From positions 75,243,992 to 75,307,991 of the forward strand of contig NC_060253.1 in assembly GCF_921293095.1 (NCBI RefSeq): a DNA stretch of 64,000 nucleotides, given 5' to 3'. A model generated the notes under the pieces. The model saw nothing but the letters and a program-made list of their open reading frames with translations, did no database searches and was not told where the DNA came from. The position numbers were made by a program, and so were the translations under genes. Of the stretch, positions 12,183 through 26,700 are shown one piece after another. Each line of letters opens with the position of its first letter. The first letter of the stretch is position 1. Source of the stretch: Ischnura elegans. Taxonomy: Eukaryota > Arthropoda > Insecta > Odonata > Coenagrionidae.

Positions 12183-13991
12183 ATGAGCACCAAATTAGAT
12201 GCCAACCGCCGTGTACTCGCTATAAAAGCGAAGAAGAAGCGCCACAGGGGATCAAAGCGAATAGGAAAGAACGAAGAACATAGACCAGCCACATCTAGAC
12301 CTTCAAACTCGAACAGGTTGGAACCACGCCATTCATCATCTTATGAATCTGTTTCTGATGGAGAGGATTCCGAAGATTATAGTTCTGACGAAGAGGAGCA
12401 GGAAGACCCTAAAGATTATTGTAAGGGTGGATATCATCCGGTGAAAATAGGAGACTTGTTTCTTAATAGATATCATGTCCAACGGAAGTTGGGTTGGGGA
12501 CATTTTTCTACAGTATGGCTTTGTTGGGACCTCGTGGATAAAAGATATGTAGCCCTTAAAGTTGTCAAAAGTGAATCTCATTTCACCGAAACTGCATTGG
12601 ATGAAATCAAGTTACTTAAGCGTGTTAACGAAAGCGATGTTAACGATCCTAAAAGACACAAGACTGTGCAGTTACTTAACGACTTCAAGCTCAGTGGAGT
12701 CAATGGCACCCATGTGTGTATGGTTTTTGAAGTATTGGGTGAGAATTTGTTGAAGTTAATAATAAGGAGCAATTATCGTGGTATTCCCATTGAAAACGTT
12801 AAGTCCATCATTCGACAGGTGTTAGAAGGTTTAGATTATCTTCATTTCAAATGCAGGATTATTCATACTGATATTAAACCGGAGAATGTGCTTTTGTGTG
12901 TTGATGACAGCTATATTCGTAAGTTGGCTTTTGAAGCCACGGAACTGCACAGTACCGGGAACAAATTGCCAACCTCCTTAGTTAGTACTGCTCCTAAGGA
13001 AATAAGAGATCAAGGCTCAGGCGGTAAGATGTCCCGAAACAAGAAGAAGAAGCTGAAAAAGAAAGCCAAGAGGCAGAGTGAACTGCTGAAAAAGCAAATG
13101 CAGCAAATCGAAGAAGCTGAGGAGCACATCCAAGGTGATGAAAATCCTGAAGGCGGTGATCATATCCCAATGATAGATGACACAACGGAGTCGACAAACG
13201 TTGAACCTGAAGATAATAAGAAAGATGACGAAAAAGCTGGTTCCGAGACTGAACCGGAATCCTTGCAGAATGGATGTGTCAAGACCTCTCTTCCCTGTGG
13301 TGGAGATGCTCAAAGTCCCAATGACTCCACTACGGATCCCGCTCCTTCTTGCCAAAATGGTAACACTGTTGATGAGGAAAAGAGTTGCCCGTCACCTGAT
13401 AAAACGGAGAAGGTCGGTGATAGTGCAGAGCAGGGTGACAGCCTTCCCACCACCAACAAATCTCGTCCGGACCCGGCATTTGAGGTCTGCAAAATAGATG
13501 TTAAAATTGCTGACTTAGGGAATGCTTGCTATGTTGATCATCATTTTACGGAGGATATTCAAACAAGGCAGTATCGTGCGTTAGAAGTAATCTTAGGTTC
13601 CTCTTACGGCACAGCAGCAGACATTTGGAGCACTGCATGTATGGCGTTCGAGTTGGCTACGGGTGATTATTTATTCGAACCTCGTGCCGGGGATGGGTAT
13701 TCTCGTGACGATGATCATATTGCTCACATTATTGAACTTCTAGGTGATATTCCTCGTAGGATTGCGCTGTCAGGTAAGAATTCCCTTAGGTTTTTCAACA
13801 AGAAATGTGAACTTAGGTATATCGGTTTCCTTAAGTCTTGGGGATTAGTTGATGTTCTTAAGGAAAAGTATAAATGGAGTACCAAGGACGCTCGAGAATT
13901 TGCGTCATTCCTGAAGCCTATGCTTGATTACGATCCTGTACGCAGGGCTACGGCTGCTGAATGCCTCAAGCATCCGTGGCTCAAGCAATAG
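12183..13991 (+). CDS. SRPK: SR-protein-specific kinase (SRPK), intronless
   Basis: Phosphorylates Arg-Ser domains of splicing factors, controlling their nuclear import and activity. The 602-residue frame has the split kinase typical of SRPKs. Lobe 1 covers about residues 81-250: glycine loop GWGHFSTV at 104-111, catalytic lysine K126 in VALKVV, and HTDIKPEN at 228-235 with D230. A charged spacer runs from about 255 to 435 with a lysine-rich run (RNKKKKLKKKAKR) that could act in localisation. Lobe 2 begins KIADLGNACY at 441-450 (D444 is the DFG-type aspartate), then TRQYRALEV, ADIWSTACMAFELATGDYLF and the C-terminal RATAAECLKHPWL. The family normally has NACW; here the tryptophan is tyrosine. 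The whole gene is one exon while all its neighbours are split, suggesting a retrocopy that stayed intact. A possible AATAAA is at 14643-14648. Confidence 0.96.
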   Translation: MSTKLDANRRVLAIKAKKKRHRGSKRIGKNEEHRPATSRPSNSNRLEPRHSSSYESVSDGEDSEDYSSDEEEQEDPKDYCKGGYHPVKIGDLFLNRYHVQRKLGWGHFSTVWLCWDLVDKRYVALKVVKSESHFTETALDEIKLLKRVNESDVNDPKRHKTVQLLNDFKLSGVNGTHVCMVFEVLGENLLKLIIRSNYRGIPIENVKSIIRQVLEGLDYLHFKCRIIHTDIKPENVLLCVDDSYIRKLAFEATELHSTGNKLPTSLVSTAPKEIRDQGSGGKMSRNKKKKLKKKAKRQSELLKKQMQQIEEAEEHIQGDENPEGGDHIPMIDDTTESTNVEPEDNKKDDEKAGSETEPESLQNGCVKTSLPCGGDAQSPNDSTTDPAPSCQNGNTVDEEKSCPSPDKTEKVGDSAEQGDSLPTTNKSRPDPAFEVCKIDVKIADLGNACYVDHHFTEDIQTRQYRALEVILGSSYGTAADIWSTACMAFELATGDYLFEPRAGDGYSRDDDHIAHIIELLGDIPRRIALSGKNSLRFFNKKCELRYIGFLKSWGLVDVLKEKYKWSTKDAREFASFLKPMLDYDPVRRATAAECLKHPWLKQ

Positions 13992-14772
13992 AGACAGTCA
14001 TAAGAATCCATCCTAATTTTTATTTATTCAGCCCATTTAGTTACAAGAAACATTTTCCCTGTACTTTAATCATTTTACTTAGGTATTTATTGCCATCATT
14101 TGATATAAGCAGCCAGAAGTTAGTGAAATTCAGTTTTTATACAGTTTTCAACGATGAAATTATTACACCATACGTAGTGCGTAAAAAAATTTCAGGCTAT
14201 TACTGTTCAGAATTGCACACCAAAGTAAATCCCTCAACCTGCAGTTGGTTTTTGGGTAATTTTTTAAATGACCGGTTAATTTTTTAGTGTGTGAGTGCAA
14301 AATCGTGGATGCTTCTGGGTAATTATGAATCGTATTGTGATAATAGCTCAGATGTACCTAAGAAAGCTTTAACAAAAATGATATATTATCCCTAGAGCAT
14401 GTTGCAGCTGTTGTTAACATTTATAGTGTGGAATCGGGCTAAGTAACTTCGGTATAATTGGAAGAAGACATTTGGCAACGATAAAATGTTTTAATTGTAG
14501 GTTTATTGCTTATCAATGAGAAAATACATTTGTTTTTTTTTCTAAACGATTCATTATGTTCGGGAAGGTGGAAGTGCATGCACAGTAGCAGACCGACCTT
14601 CAAGTGGTCTGATACCATTAATCAAAGATAAGGTTGCCACTCAATAAACTTTACTTGATTCAGTTGCCGGGTCAATTCAGATCAATTTAAGCGTCGTCCA
14701 GTAGTCGATTTCCGACGCTAGTTCCTCTCGCATCGTACGAGTTTGGCTCCTAAGAAACCTGGTCCTGATGCT
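13992..14772 (+). other. SRPK 3' region and oxidase promoter
   Basis: A 780 bp gap between two same-strand genes. AATAAA occurs at 14643-14648, only about 125 bp before the oxidase start, so SRPK transcripts may run close to the next promoter. No core promoter element is clear. Confidence 0.4.
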
Positions 14773-17700
14773 ATGGATTCAAGAGGGGCCATGAATGTTT
14801 GCATTCTTGGAGCTGGTGTTGTTGGATTGACTACAGCATTGGAACTTCAAAATCAGTTTCCCAATGCCAATTTCACTACCATCGCTCATCTCTTCAATCA
14901 ACAGACAACAAGTGATGGAGCTGCTGGGCTGTTTTATCCCAGTTCCACCTTCTATGGCCCCTCACTTGACATCACTAAGTAAGTAATTTGCAATTTCAGT
15001 ATTAGAATTTTCAGAATAGGGTAGACTATGGATAATATCTGAATGCATAATGAAATCTTGTTATTAGTTTGAATAAGTCAATTTTCTGCTATCATAGATG
15101 CATTTTAAGATGGTGCCATCAGCTACTTTCTTGTCATTTTATACATGAGGGGGTGAGAAGCCAAGGGATGCTAGTGATTTTCTTTCTAAACAGAGATTGA
15201 TAAAAGAAATATATAACAAACTTTGTGGCCAAGGGATATGAGCGATTCTCTGTTCTGTGCTGACATCGAGTGGAATATCAAATGCAGTACTAAATATCCA
15301 GTTGATCTTGTTGTACTTTTTGACTTCTCACCCCCTCATATGTACTTGGTCATTATGCTACAATTTTTGTTTTCCTTCAAATATTAAATTTTATTTTTTT
15401 ATGCTTCACATTTTGGATGTAAACATGTAGCAAAATTAAATTTTTACCTTGTGCAAATGAATGTATTGTATTGGCACACATATTTTGGACCATCATCTGT
15501 CTTGAGAAGATTGATCACTTCCTGTCATTTTTGTGACATTTTATTAGTTTAATTGTATGCTATTATCTAAAATTTCTATATGTTGAGATTAGATACTTTT
15601 GTCTGATTGGCAACATTTGCCTGAACCATTCATCTCGGTATCAATTTTTGTTAAAATGATTGCTTGTAATTACTATTGTCATAAGATATAGTTTTTTGAG
15701 AGTCACAAGCAAATATTATTTAGGGTCTGCATTAATTACCTTGAAGAGAAATTTAAGGATTATACTTGGCGTCAAGTTTAAGGCAAGTGGTCTGTCATGA
15801 AAAAAAGATAATATATAGCTTGTCGAGCTGGTAGGATGTGTCCTCATTCTGCTGATAATGTATTCGTAATTGTTATTTGCATTATATTTATCACCAATTT
15901 CAGACTTGTATTCATATCGAGAATACTCAAAATTCTAACCTAACTCCCTGATTCATTCCAGGAAATGGATTGGAGATGCCTATTCATATTATGATAGTTT
16001 GAGAATCTCGTCAGATGGTGAAAATGCAGGAGTTTTCCAGTACTCAGGTTTTCGTTTGTCGAGCTCAGTACCATCATTGGTCAGGGTAAATAATTTTTTT
16101 TCTTTGAACACTAGATTGTATTATTTACACGTATTTCTCAACTATCTTTTATGGAAGGGGAATTATTTTCCATTTGTCCATAGTATTTCTTGTACTTAAC
16201 TTTTTCTCAAAAGAGTACCCAAAACTTGTAGCCCCACATTGAGTATGTACTTGGTATTTTTGTTATATGGAAGCTCAGATTATTTGTAACTCTTTGAAGA
16301 AAACAAATTGTTTGTGTTGTTAAAATTTATTAACTTGTTGGAAACAACTCAATCCTTTGCTACCGTGGATATAAATGGCTCAATGGAAAATTGATTTGTG
16401 CTGTTGTGTGCAGTATATTTTACTAAGTGCAGTTATTTTGAGTATTCAGATAGAGCATCAATAGTTTATCAAATACGGGAACAGGAAGAGATGAAATTAA
16501 TATTTATTTATATTATGGGCAATGCTGGACGTAGATTTTTCTGCACCTAGCTAGGGGGAACAAAACAAAGCAACTAGAAAGAGAAAGAGTCTTGGAGGCA
16601 TGCATGGAGGCTGTAATGTGCATTGTGACGCACAGAAACATAAGAGCATGTGAATTATGAACTTATACTATTGCGGAGTTGGTGGCTACCATGCCAGGTC
16701 CTCTTCCCACTCCCACTGTAAAGTTGCCCATACTTGTAGCAACACGTGCTTATAAATAGTAAATATTATTAGCCATGAAATTTTTTGAATGATTGCATTG
16801 CTTAAATTATACAGTGCACAACAGGGTAGTTTCCTTCATCAAAGGAAACTAAAGGCATTGATTGCGATTCGTTACCCACCATTAGTGTATTTATACTATA
16901 CAAATTATTTGGTTTTAGAAATCCCAGCTTAGACGAATGTTAATGGTCAATTTTAATCTCATTTTATAAAGGCCAGATTGGCAGCTGTGCGATGCCACTC
17001 CACGTGACGTAGCAGGGACCTAGATTATATACGAGTAGATAGAAGCTTTACATCCTCCGAGATTACCAATGCATGCATGGGGCACAGAGCTCAGGGAAAC
17101 ATCTCTTTATAAACATTTATTAAAATTGCCTCGGAAGGTCGGCAAATTTCCTTCGTTTGATAGGGTATTAATAATCCTTATTTAAGCCAAGCACTACCTG
17201 CTAGCATGCTTGCAAGGTCACCTACCACAGCGGCAGCGGGAACCAGAATTACATCACACAGGCGTTTCCCAGCATTCATACTTAGCCATCCCATTTTCGC
17301 GAGCTTGAAATTTTTCACTTTTCACTTAATCGGGAAAAACAGGTATCATCATTTAAAAATGTAAGAGCGTGATATGTGTACTCCAGAAGTAATAATCTTT
17401 CGATTTAGGCAATAAAAAAATAATAGGAAAACACCCTACTGTACCGATCAATTTTTAATCTTGCTATTGCTTTCCAAGTAAGCAGATGTTTACTTTATTT
17501 ACACCAACTTCATTATGTTAGTTGTACAAGCAATTTGCTTTCTGTGAACAGGAATACATTTAGCTCCCTAATATAAAAACTGCAAGTTATGGGAACGAAA
17601 AGGACAGGAATAGCAAGTGCTCTCAGTGGAGGAATATGGTTTTAGACAAAAAAATGGTATTGAAATAAACACAATTTTCCATTTTAATAAAATTTATTAC

Positions 17701-20700
17701 AACCTAGATTTTGATATTATTAAATTAATTTCAAGGTTTTTTTGGACATGATCTGATGTAGAAATAAACTGCTTCTATTTTGCTTATTGTGTAAATTAAA
17801 TTGGTTGATTCGTTTAGACAATACAAGTCCTTAAACTTAAACTAACAATAAGTGTTTGGCTATTTTTTGCAGCTAGTTGGTGAACCTTATCTTATTTGGT
17901 CATGAGAACAACAGTCCGAGATGAACGTGGAGAGAAGCACTTTGATAGTCTTTTTTTGTTGCATAAACGAAACTGCACACCTGAATGCACTTTTTTTACT
18001 GTGCTTATCTTTGTGACAGCTTTTTTTATTTCTTTTATCAAGGTCTCACTTTGATCAGGCCATTCTTCTGTGGTCATAAATATGTTTTACTGATATCTCT
18101 CTGAGATAGAGTTTCACCGTTGGGTAAAATTGGTGTTGTTAGGATGGTCATGATAGGAACTAATATTACAGCTCATGATATTTCTTTTCCTTGAATCCTC
18201 AGTGTTTGGTCTTTCATCTCTTATGGTTTTACGTAAAGGCAGGATGTCCAGTGACTGAAAAAAATCTGGAATTGTGCGTGAATTTTTAGTGCCTTGAATT
18301 ATGCATGAATTATTCATGAATTTTTACTCCTACCTGGAATTTCAAAATCTTTAATTTCAAATTCATTACACACATAATTTTGCCAGTTCAACACCCGTTT
18401 TCTGGCCTAAAATGTGTTTGTCGTAATTTTAAGTGCAGTAGCTCAGTAGAGTTTTTACAGCCACATTGAAACGTGGAGTGTCAGATAAGACAACAGAATT
18501 GAAACGTCTGGCACTCTTGACTCTAGTAAAATTCAAAAACGCGAAGAATAGAATGCCAAGTGATGTCAGCATCTACATATGAGGTCAAAGCAGCAGCTTG
18601 GCTTGCATTGAATAACCATGATAAAAACACCAATGGTAATTTCCACACTATTTAATACAACACTCAACGACCGACCATGGTTTCTACACTAAGTGTCATT
18701 TTCAAGGACAAAAATGACACTAAGTGTTGAAACCATGGTTGGTCGTTGAGTGTTGTATTAAATTGTGTGGAAATTACCATTTGTGTTTTTATCATGGATA
18801 TAGCAAAATTCCACAAAATCAAGCCTGAAACGATTTTATATGCATTGAATAAATTTAAATTTCAAATACAACATGTGCTAACTAATCTATTCCTTGTAAA
18901 TACATAAATATAATATTTTTTAAAGTGTTGTTGTAATTTTGGGTGTTTTTCAATTCCTATCTATTCCAGTAATCACGTAATATTAGCCTGGAGTTTTTAA
19001 AAATATCTCTGGAAAACCAGGAATTATGGATGAATTTTTCTGCTTTGATTGGCTGGACACCCTGAAAGGGTACTTATTAATTAGCTTGCAGTAAATTGGT
19101 TGCTGCAAATAGAGGACTAGGCACTTCAGTATGTGGGGCAATGTAGGGGAAGTACTGGGAATTCCTGAATTTATATGCTGGGATACATTTAAACTTGTGA
19201 ATAGGGATTAAGAGAGAAAATGATGCCTCGGGCTAGTGTATTTTGCTGAGCCCCCATTTGAGTTACCATTTGCGTAACAATTCATATCGAGGCTTGTGTA
19301 TGGACAGAGAAATTTATTTCCTTCTTTTTAGTTGGCAAGAAAAACGTTTTTAAATTTTTTAATTTATAATATTATTTTAGTTTATATTTGTTAAAGCTGC
19401 AGATTTTAAGTTGTCTATTCAATGTAAAGGCCGTTTTGGCGGTTGTTGAATGATTCAATAAATAAATTTTTTTTTTAATATCAGGAGAATGTGGAAAAGC
19501 AATGCCACAAAATATGGGGCTACTTCACTTTACATAGCAACTTGTTGGTATTTTTTTGGTATAATTGGTAATCAGTAAGTGTACATAGCATATTGATATT
19601 CTCAAATGCTATATATCCAAAGGCAGTTAGATAGCAAGGTAAACTGATCAGTTATTTCATATTTTATTTTTATTTTATTTATTTCACACACCATCGAAAA
19701 CAGCACTGTTCGGCCTTTACATTGGGGTTGATTACATTTAATAATCACATACATCCATGCCCTGGGAAAGGACAACTTACCCTGGCGGGACTTGAACCCG
19801 CGACCTTCGGTTTGGCAGGCGAGGACTTTACCCCGCCGCCACCGAGGCCGGCAATATGATCATTATTGTTCGTCACTGTGGTGATTATGTTGCTTTTTGA
19901 GAATAACTGAGAAAGTATGGAAGAAGTGCACATATCTCTATCGGCATAGCAATTACTAAAGGTACAATATAGTTATGGACAGCTCTATTTCAGAGAAGTT
20001 TTTTTGTTGTAAATTATTAATGTTTATCATCATAATAATGTCATAGTTTTTCTATTCTAATATCAGGGTTCCCACTCAACTATGAAAACCTTAAAACCGT
20101 GAATTTCTTCTACCGTGAAAAAACCTGGAAAAAGCAGTGAATTTCGCCATGAAACCTTAAAAATATCTCAATCTTGATAATAATACTACGATTGACTGAT
20201 CAAATTCAATATGTTAATCATGCTTCATGGTCAGGCACGCGCAGACTGTTAGTCGACGCATTTCTTTACACACGAATATTCAAAGTGTAGTAATTGGTCC
20301 GTACTATATGACGACACATTGACCGATATTTTCCATTTTAATGGCGGAAGTCTGTTATTTTGTCTAAGCCTTTTAATTTTAGTGATAGCTTGGGATGGAC
20401 TTATATTCGGAAAAGGACGATTGAAATAACTAGCATTTCTAATGCACCCAGAATGAACCATTTACGAAAATTATCTGATTTGTAACTCAAAGTTCGGTTC
20501 CCACACAAAATTAGGGCACATGCCTTATGCTTCGAAATATGAGTTTGCCATTGGAATTTTCCTTAAGGAAACATTTCTACCGCTAATAGGCTTTCAATTT
20601 ATGGCAATAGCTCTCAATAGACTACGCTCACCTCGTTTGAATTTATTTGAATAATAAAGGAAAAGTGAAAATAAAGTGTTTCAGCTGATATTTATTTTGT

Positions 20701-23700
20701 CTTGATGTATTTAAAACCAAGTGCATTATATGTAATTATATGAAATTGATTTTTTGATTTATTACATTTCTATAAACAATTTTAATAAATATTTTCCGCG
20801 ATCTCAGAAAGATTGGGTAAGGGAAATTTGGTTACTGTGCGGTAATAGCAACGTGCACAAAAAACAATCTCTCTGCAAGGAATTAAAAAAGGTCTTCCGG
20901 TGTTCAGACGGAAAAAGGTCCTAAGGGCATTGGCATATTGAAGGAGACCATGGTATTCGGCGATTGGGCAAGAGCACGGTTGGGTTGGGCCTTTAGTTGG
21001 CCCTGAATTTTCCAAACGTTGACGTCATAACAGATATCGCTTTTTATTGCTGCGTTTACATTCACGGCGTATGTCGCGTACGTTAATTTTTATTAATATA
21101 CGGCTAGTGATTGTCCTATTGTTCACTTGTAAACGGACCATGAATTTGACGACATTGAGACCGTGAAAACTTAATTAAAAAAAAAACGTGAAAACCTGGA
21201 AAAAACCGTGAATTTCATTATTTAGGTAAAGTGGGAGCCCTGAAAATTTAATTTTGTATTTGAAATTAAGGAATCAGTTCAATCAGGATTGCATTGTTTC
21301 TAAAAATTATGTATTTGGAATTTATTTTAATGTAGAATTCCATTGCTTTTCAGAGTGAATACATGGAGGATGTAGCACCAGTTCATAGATATGCTACTGA
21401 AGAGGAACTTCAACAATTTCCTGGGAAATGGAAATATGGTTCATACTGTGTTACTCTTGGCATTGAATGTCGTCGATTGCTTCCTTGGGCATTGGCAAGG
21501 TAAGTTCATAATATCTCTCATGTCTCATTAATTCAACGTAGTATTTTTGAATTGTTGTTATGTATAACAGTAGTCACAGCTCATGGTTTTAGTTAATGGT
21601 TTTATGGCTCATGTCTGTACTGTTCTGTAATGGTTGTGGTGAGGGTCAGAACCTCATTAATGAGTATGTGTTATTACTTATTGGTTATGGGATTTGCCAA
21701 GTATGCATTCAATAGTTCAATCTCTTTATTGATCATCTGAGTCTTATAGCAATGTGAGGTATCATTTGATGACATACCCTGCAGAGTGTGAACATTTCCT
21801 TTTTTTTATGTTAAGGTTTCAAGAACATGGTGGGAAAGTCATAACTAAGAAAATTGAAAGATTTGGGGAGTTGGCAGATGATTATGATGTGATCATGAAT
21901 TGCTCAGGACTCAGTGCTGAACATCTTTGTCAAGATCGTCTCATGGTGCCCATCCGTGGGCAAGTTATCAAGGTATGAGATTATGTAAACCATAATATGT
22001 CATTTTAAATCAGTTATCTCCATCCCTATCTTTGATTTTATTTCTTCTATAGTTTCATAAGGCTCATAATTACCATTAATCTCCATTTATGTATGTATCA
22101 GTTTTCCATTTTCACCTAAATATTGTCTTTAAAAAGTGTAGGGGGGCTGTTTTGGGCCATAATCATTTTTCCAATGCACATTCAGTAGTAGTATGCAACC
22201 CATAACTCAAAAATTGTAAATGTTGAGTGTTTGTCCTTCAAGTTTTTATTGCCTTTAGTTTTTTTACAGCTCTTGGAAAGAGGAAATGGTACAGATACAT
22301 ATTTATTAATTATCACCATTGGGTCATTGTTACCCTGCCTACAGTGTCTTGCTTCATTACATTCTAATGCAGTTTTTTGCTCCCATTGGTCTTGAGAATT
22401 ACTATGCAGTTGTATAATTACCACAAATGTAGGGTTTGCAAGAGCTGGAAGGTTTTCTCTCTCACATACTCAGCTGTCCTCATTGGTGGAGCAAGAAAAT
22501 TTATATCAGTGGTGAAGTGTCCAGTCATTTGTGGATTTGCCGATAACTAAACACAATCAAAAAATAGTAAAAATGTCTTAGAAAATACCAGAAAATTATT
22601 TTCAGTAAGGGTATAAAGGCTGTTGTTCCGTTTGTTGTAGATAAAAAAGGCACATGAGTAAAAACGAAAACATAACATTGGTTCGCTTGGTCTCGAAAAT
22701 CTCAAGTTTCAGGATTTCTGCTTCCATTCTCACCCTTGCCAGTCCCTTCCATCAAAGACAGCTAGTCATGGCTTAGGCCAGGGAGTCCACGTTAATTTGG
22801 CTTCTTTCACTCATTCTTAACAGCTCTCGTTGGGATAGAGGAACAAGTCTTACTTATTACCCAAGCTGCCATGTGATCATAGGACTCTAAGGGGCAGAAA
22901 AGAGTGAAGTGGTGTACTGTTAGAGGTAAAATATGTAAACCTTAGAGTTAAAATGTAAAAATTAAACCGAAAAATGAGCGAGACTTGGTCACTGGAAGTA
23001 CTTGATTATTGTAATGTTTAGATCCTGGACCAGTGCGAGAATAAATAAAAATGAGCCATAACCACTGCAGGGGTCTTAAGTGTTCTTACATTTTAAATTA
23101 GTATCACGAATGAGGTCTGACTAAGACATCGACATAAACACCGTCGAATCTTGTGGAAAGTGACGATTCAATGAGGGTAGGTGCGCTCTGGGGACAAATC
23201 TTGGAAAGGGTATGATATATAATACGATTTATCATCCTTTAGCCTTAAGTAACCGCTGCCATGGGAATGAACATCGGTAAAAGCGTAAGGGTAAATGTGA
23301 CATAATATGTAAGGTTGTGAATTAGTCTTCCGCTTTACACTATGCTAAATTTTGAAATATGGCTAAAATGACAAATGGATAGTTTTACATAAATATAAAT
23401 GATCCTTGAGATTTAATAGCAAATATAAAGTGATATGATGTTAATCTTGCCACGTTTCACTTTGTATAAGTTATCATAACTTTTTATGTAAGGAAAATTT
23501 GGTTCGTCTAACAAAAACAATGCTTTAGTATTTATGTATTATTTAAAGGTTATTTCATTTTAAATCCACCAAAACAACAGCTGCTCTTTCCATTGGTCTC
23601 GCTGCTGAAATATCACGGGGAGTATTCATTTTTCACATTTTTGCCACTCATAGTCTACAGTGCTACAATAGACGTTTTTAAATTATCATTTCAAAGGATC

Positions 23701-26700
23701 CTTATTTTATAATTGAAATCGCTCAAAAATGCATAGATGGTGAGGTGACATTATAATGTACATATATGTTTTTTTATGAGTAGTCAAATTTCTATTTTAA
23801 GAAAATTAGTTCTTTATTGAATTGACTTCATAGCATTAGTGCTGAAATAACATCAGTGTCATCCATTTGCGTTAAATGTGGAAAATAATTTTTGTGGGAA
23901 TATGTAATTATTCCTGGACAAAGAAAAGTAATGACAAATTTATTAAAAGAAAAAAATCATACTTCAACATACATGCATCGTTCGATGGCATTAGTCTCCT
24001 TTTGCCTGTAAAATTGAGCCAGTTGTTGGTTATATCACTATTGTTCACTAGTAAAAACTCTTAAATGGTGGAAGATTCCATTTGAGGGTACATATTTCCC
24101 ATGCTGCACAAGCTTTTTGCTGCCCCATATGTTGGGTAATTTTTCTTCAATCTATCATTTTGTGAATAGCATAGATGAGTACACATCTCAAGCTTATGAT
24201 CTCCTTAATCTCCTCTTTCAGGTCCATGCACCTTGGGTCACCCAGTTCGTTTTTTCAGAACATGATACATACATCATTCCAAGTGGCCGTGGTCGTGTGA
24301 CACTGGGTGGATGTCGTCAATTCAGCAATTACAACTTGTCGGTGAGCAAGTGGGACTCTGAAAAGATACGAGAAGAATGTTTTCAGCTGATGCCGAAGCT
24401 TGCTATTGCACCAGAATTGGAAACATGGGTTGGTCTTCGCCCTCACCGTCATCCTGTTCGTGTGGAAGCAGAAGTTCTTTCTATTCCGAATAAGCGAGGT
24501 GGAACATTGAAGGTAACTAGATACTACAGTGTGATAAAAAATCATATAGATTCTACAGGGCAGTATGAAAATATTGCCATAATGAAAACAAAAGAGTGTA
24601 ACTTAAAGGTAGCAATTGCCTTATTTTTAGTACTGACCTGATGATAACGTTATGAGTGAGTCCTCACAAGTTTTTGGATTCTGCTGTATCTTGAGGTTAG
24701 TAGCTTCAGCTTTTTGTGCCCAATGCAGTTGACATCATCAGGATGACGCCACCTGCAAAGCTATAGGTAATGACATAAAGATACAGCTGAACATGGACCT
24801 GCGTTAAGATATGATTTGGTGAGATAGTGAAAGTTTGGGTGTTTCACCATCTTCGTTGAAGGATTATGTTTCTTAAGCTACATGAACATCTTAATTGAAG
24901 AAATCTCTGCTATCATATGACCTCAGCTCAGGACCAGCAGCAAATCATGTTATTTCTATGGGAAAAATATTCACTTTGTTGGAATATGTAATATATATAT
25001 ATGAAAAAATAATTATCTCTGTTATTAACTATAATAGTAATTGCTTCAATTTTTTATTATTCATCATTTAATTTTAAGTATTTGCACAAATTCTTTTAAC
25101 TTTTGGGAAAGGATTTTTTTGTAAAGACATGAAGGCATAAAGTGCCAATTTTTAGGTTTTTTAGTACAGCACTTCTTGGTTGGTACGTTTTTGAAGGGAC
25201 CACAAAAAAATTGAATGTACTTCCTTGAAAACGTTATAGTGTAATTAAACCCAAATGTTCCTTAGGTAACTTGCATCATTGGGATGAGTAGCATTTTGAT
25301 TGACAAAAAGTAAAATTTTCTATTTTTTTCATCCTAGTTAGTCATCAAACTTAAACAAAAAGGTTTCATAATAGATTTTGTCATTTTATAAAGTTAGCTG
25401 TGTATTGACAGAGAAAGGTTTGAATATTCTTGAAACATCTTGGGTGTTCAGATTTTCCAATCACAAGAGGCATTAGTGGATCAGTGCTCCTCTGGTTGCT
25501 GCATAACAGAAATGTCAGTCTTTTTTTTGTTTAATTTACCATCAAGGCATTTTTTCCTAATGGCAAATGGTTGATCTAGCTATAAGTTGAATAATAAAGC
25601 ACTGTGATAGGGATTGTAAATTTTATTGGAGCTGTAACCTTCAAGCAGCTGTGGCAGGCTTTATTTTCCCAAGTTTCTATGACATCAAGATTAACACTGC
25701 CTGCCTCACTTTGCACAAATGTGTAAACTAATTCACGTCTCTTTTTGAAACAATCAATCCAACCATTGAAGGCATGGAATATTCAATGTTCATTCTCACA
25801 GCTAAATGCAATGTCTTTTCTTTGACAGTGGAAGCATGAAAGGACAAGTTTGAACTTTGTGCTTGTTGGCACTATTTAAACCTTTCGAGACAATGGAGTT
25901 CCTGCCTTAGCATGAATGGCTGAGCCCCACGAGACTCTTCCATCCCCTCTTTACAGAGCATTCTTGCAGTACATTCATTAACACTAGAATGCCCGGCTGG
26001 GTCAATTTGACCCATAAGAGAATATTTATTTTGATTACAGTGAGTCCTCGTTCTACGTCACTCCGTTTAACGTCATTTCGTGATAACGTCACGAAAGTTT
26101 TGAGACCGTCATTTGTTTGTCGCACCTTCGCTTCGCAATAACGTCAAGGCTTTTAAATTTCGCGCGAGAAAAAAACGCGAAGCGGCGGGCGTTGCAGGTT
26201 GTTCGTTTTGTGGGCGGTAATACAGTCAGTCTAAACGAAGTGTAAAACGGTGTGTTTATTGTTAATTGCGATTACGGTTTTAGCAAATTTTCTGCTAAAT
26301 GAATTCTTATGCAGGTGCGCAAGGTTTTACTTGACATAATGGTATTCAGGAACCTAAAAAGTGATTTCAAGGAATTTTTCCGTGTAGAACGCGGAGTTTT
26401 TGTCGTCACTGTTTTCGCCGTGTTCACAATAATTTTGGTTCCTGTAACTGCGACGATGTTTAAGCGATGATGATGCCCAGGCGACTCTCGCCCGGGCGAC
26501 CACTATAGCGAAGCCGAAAAGCAAATGCGGTAAGATACAACAATGGTCAATGGAGAAGGATTTACGTCAGTGCTGCTATTGTCGTCGATGAAGTCAGGAA
26601 CTCGTATTTATGCCATAGCTTGGCATTCCCATCGTAAAAAATGTCCCAGATATTATACGCTAAAATTTTTTCGCATAGGAATTGTGAGGTCTAGGAGCCG

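Noticed and set aside
24117-24641. 174-codon open frame taken as one gene
   Set aside because: Only 24222-24512 is coding (oxidase exon 5); both sides are intron read-through, shown by a CAG acceptor and a GTAACT donor.
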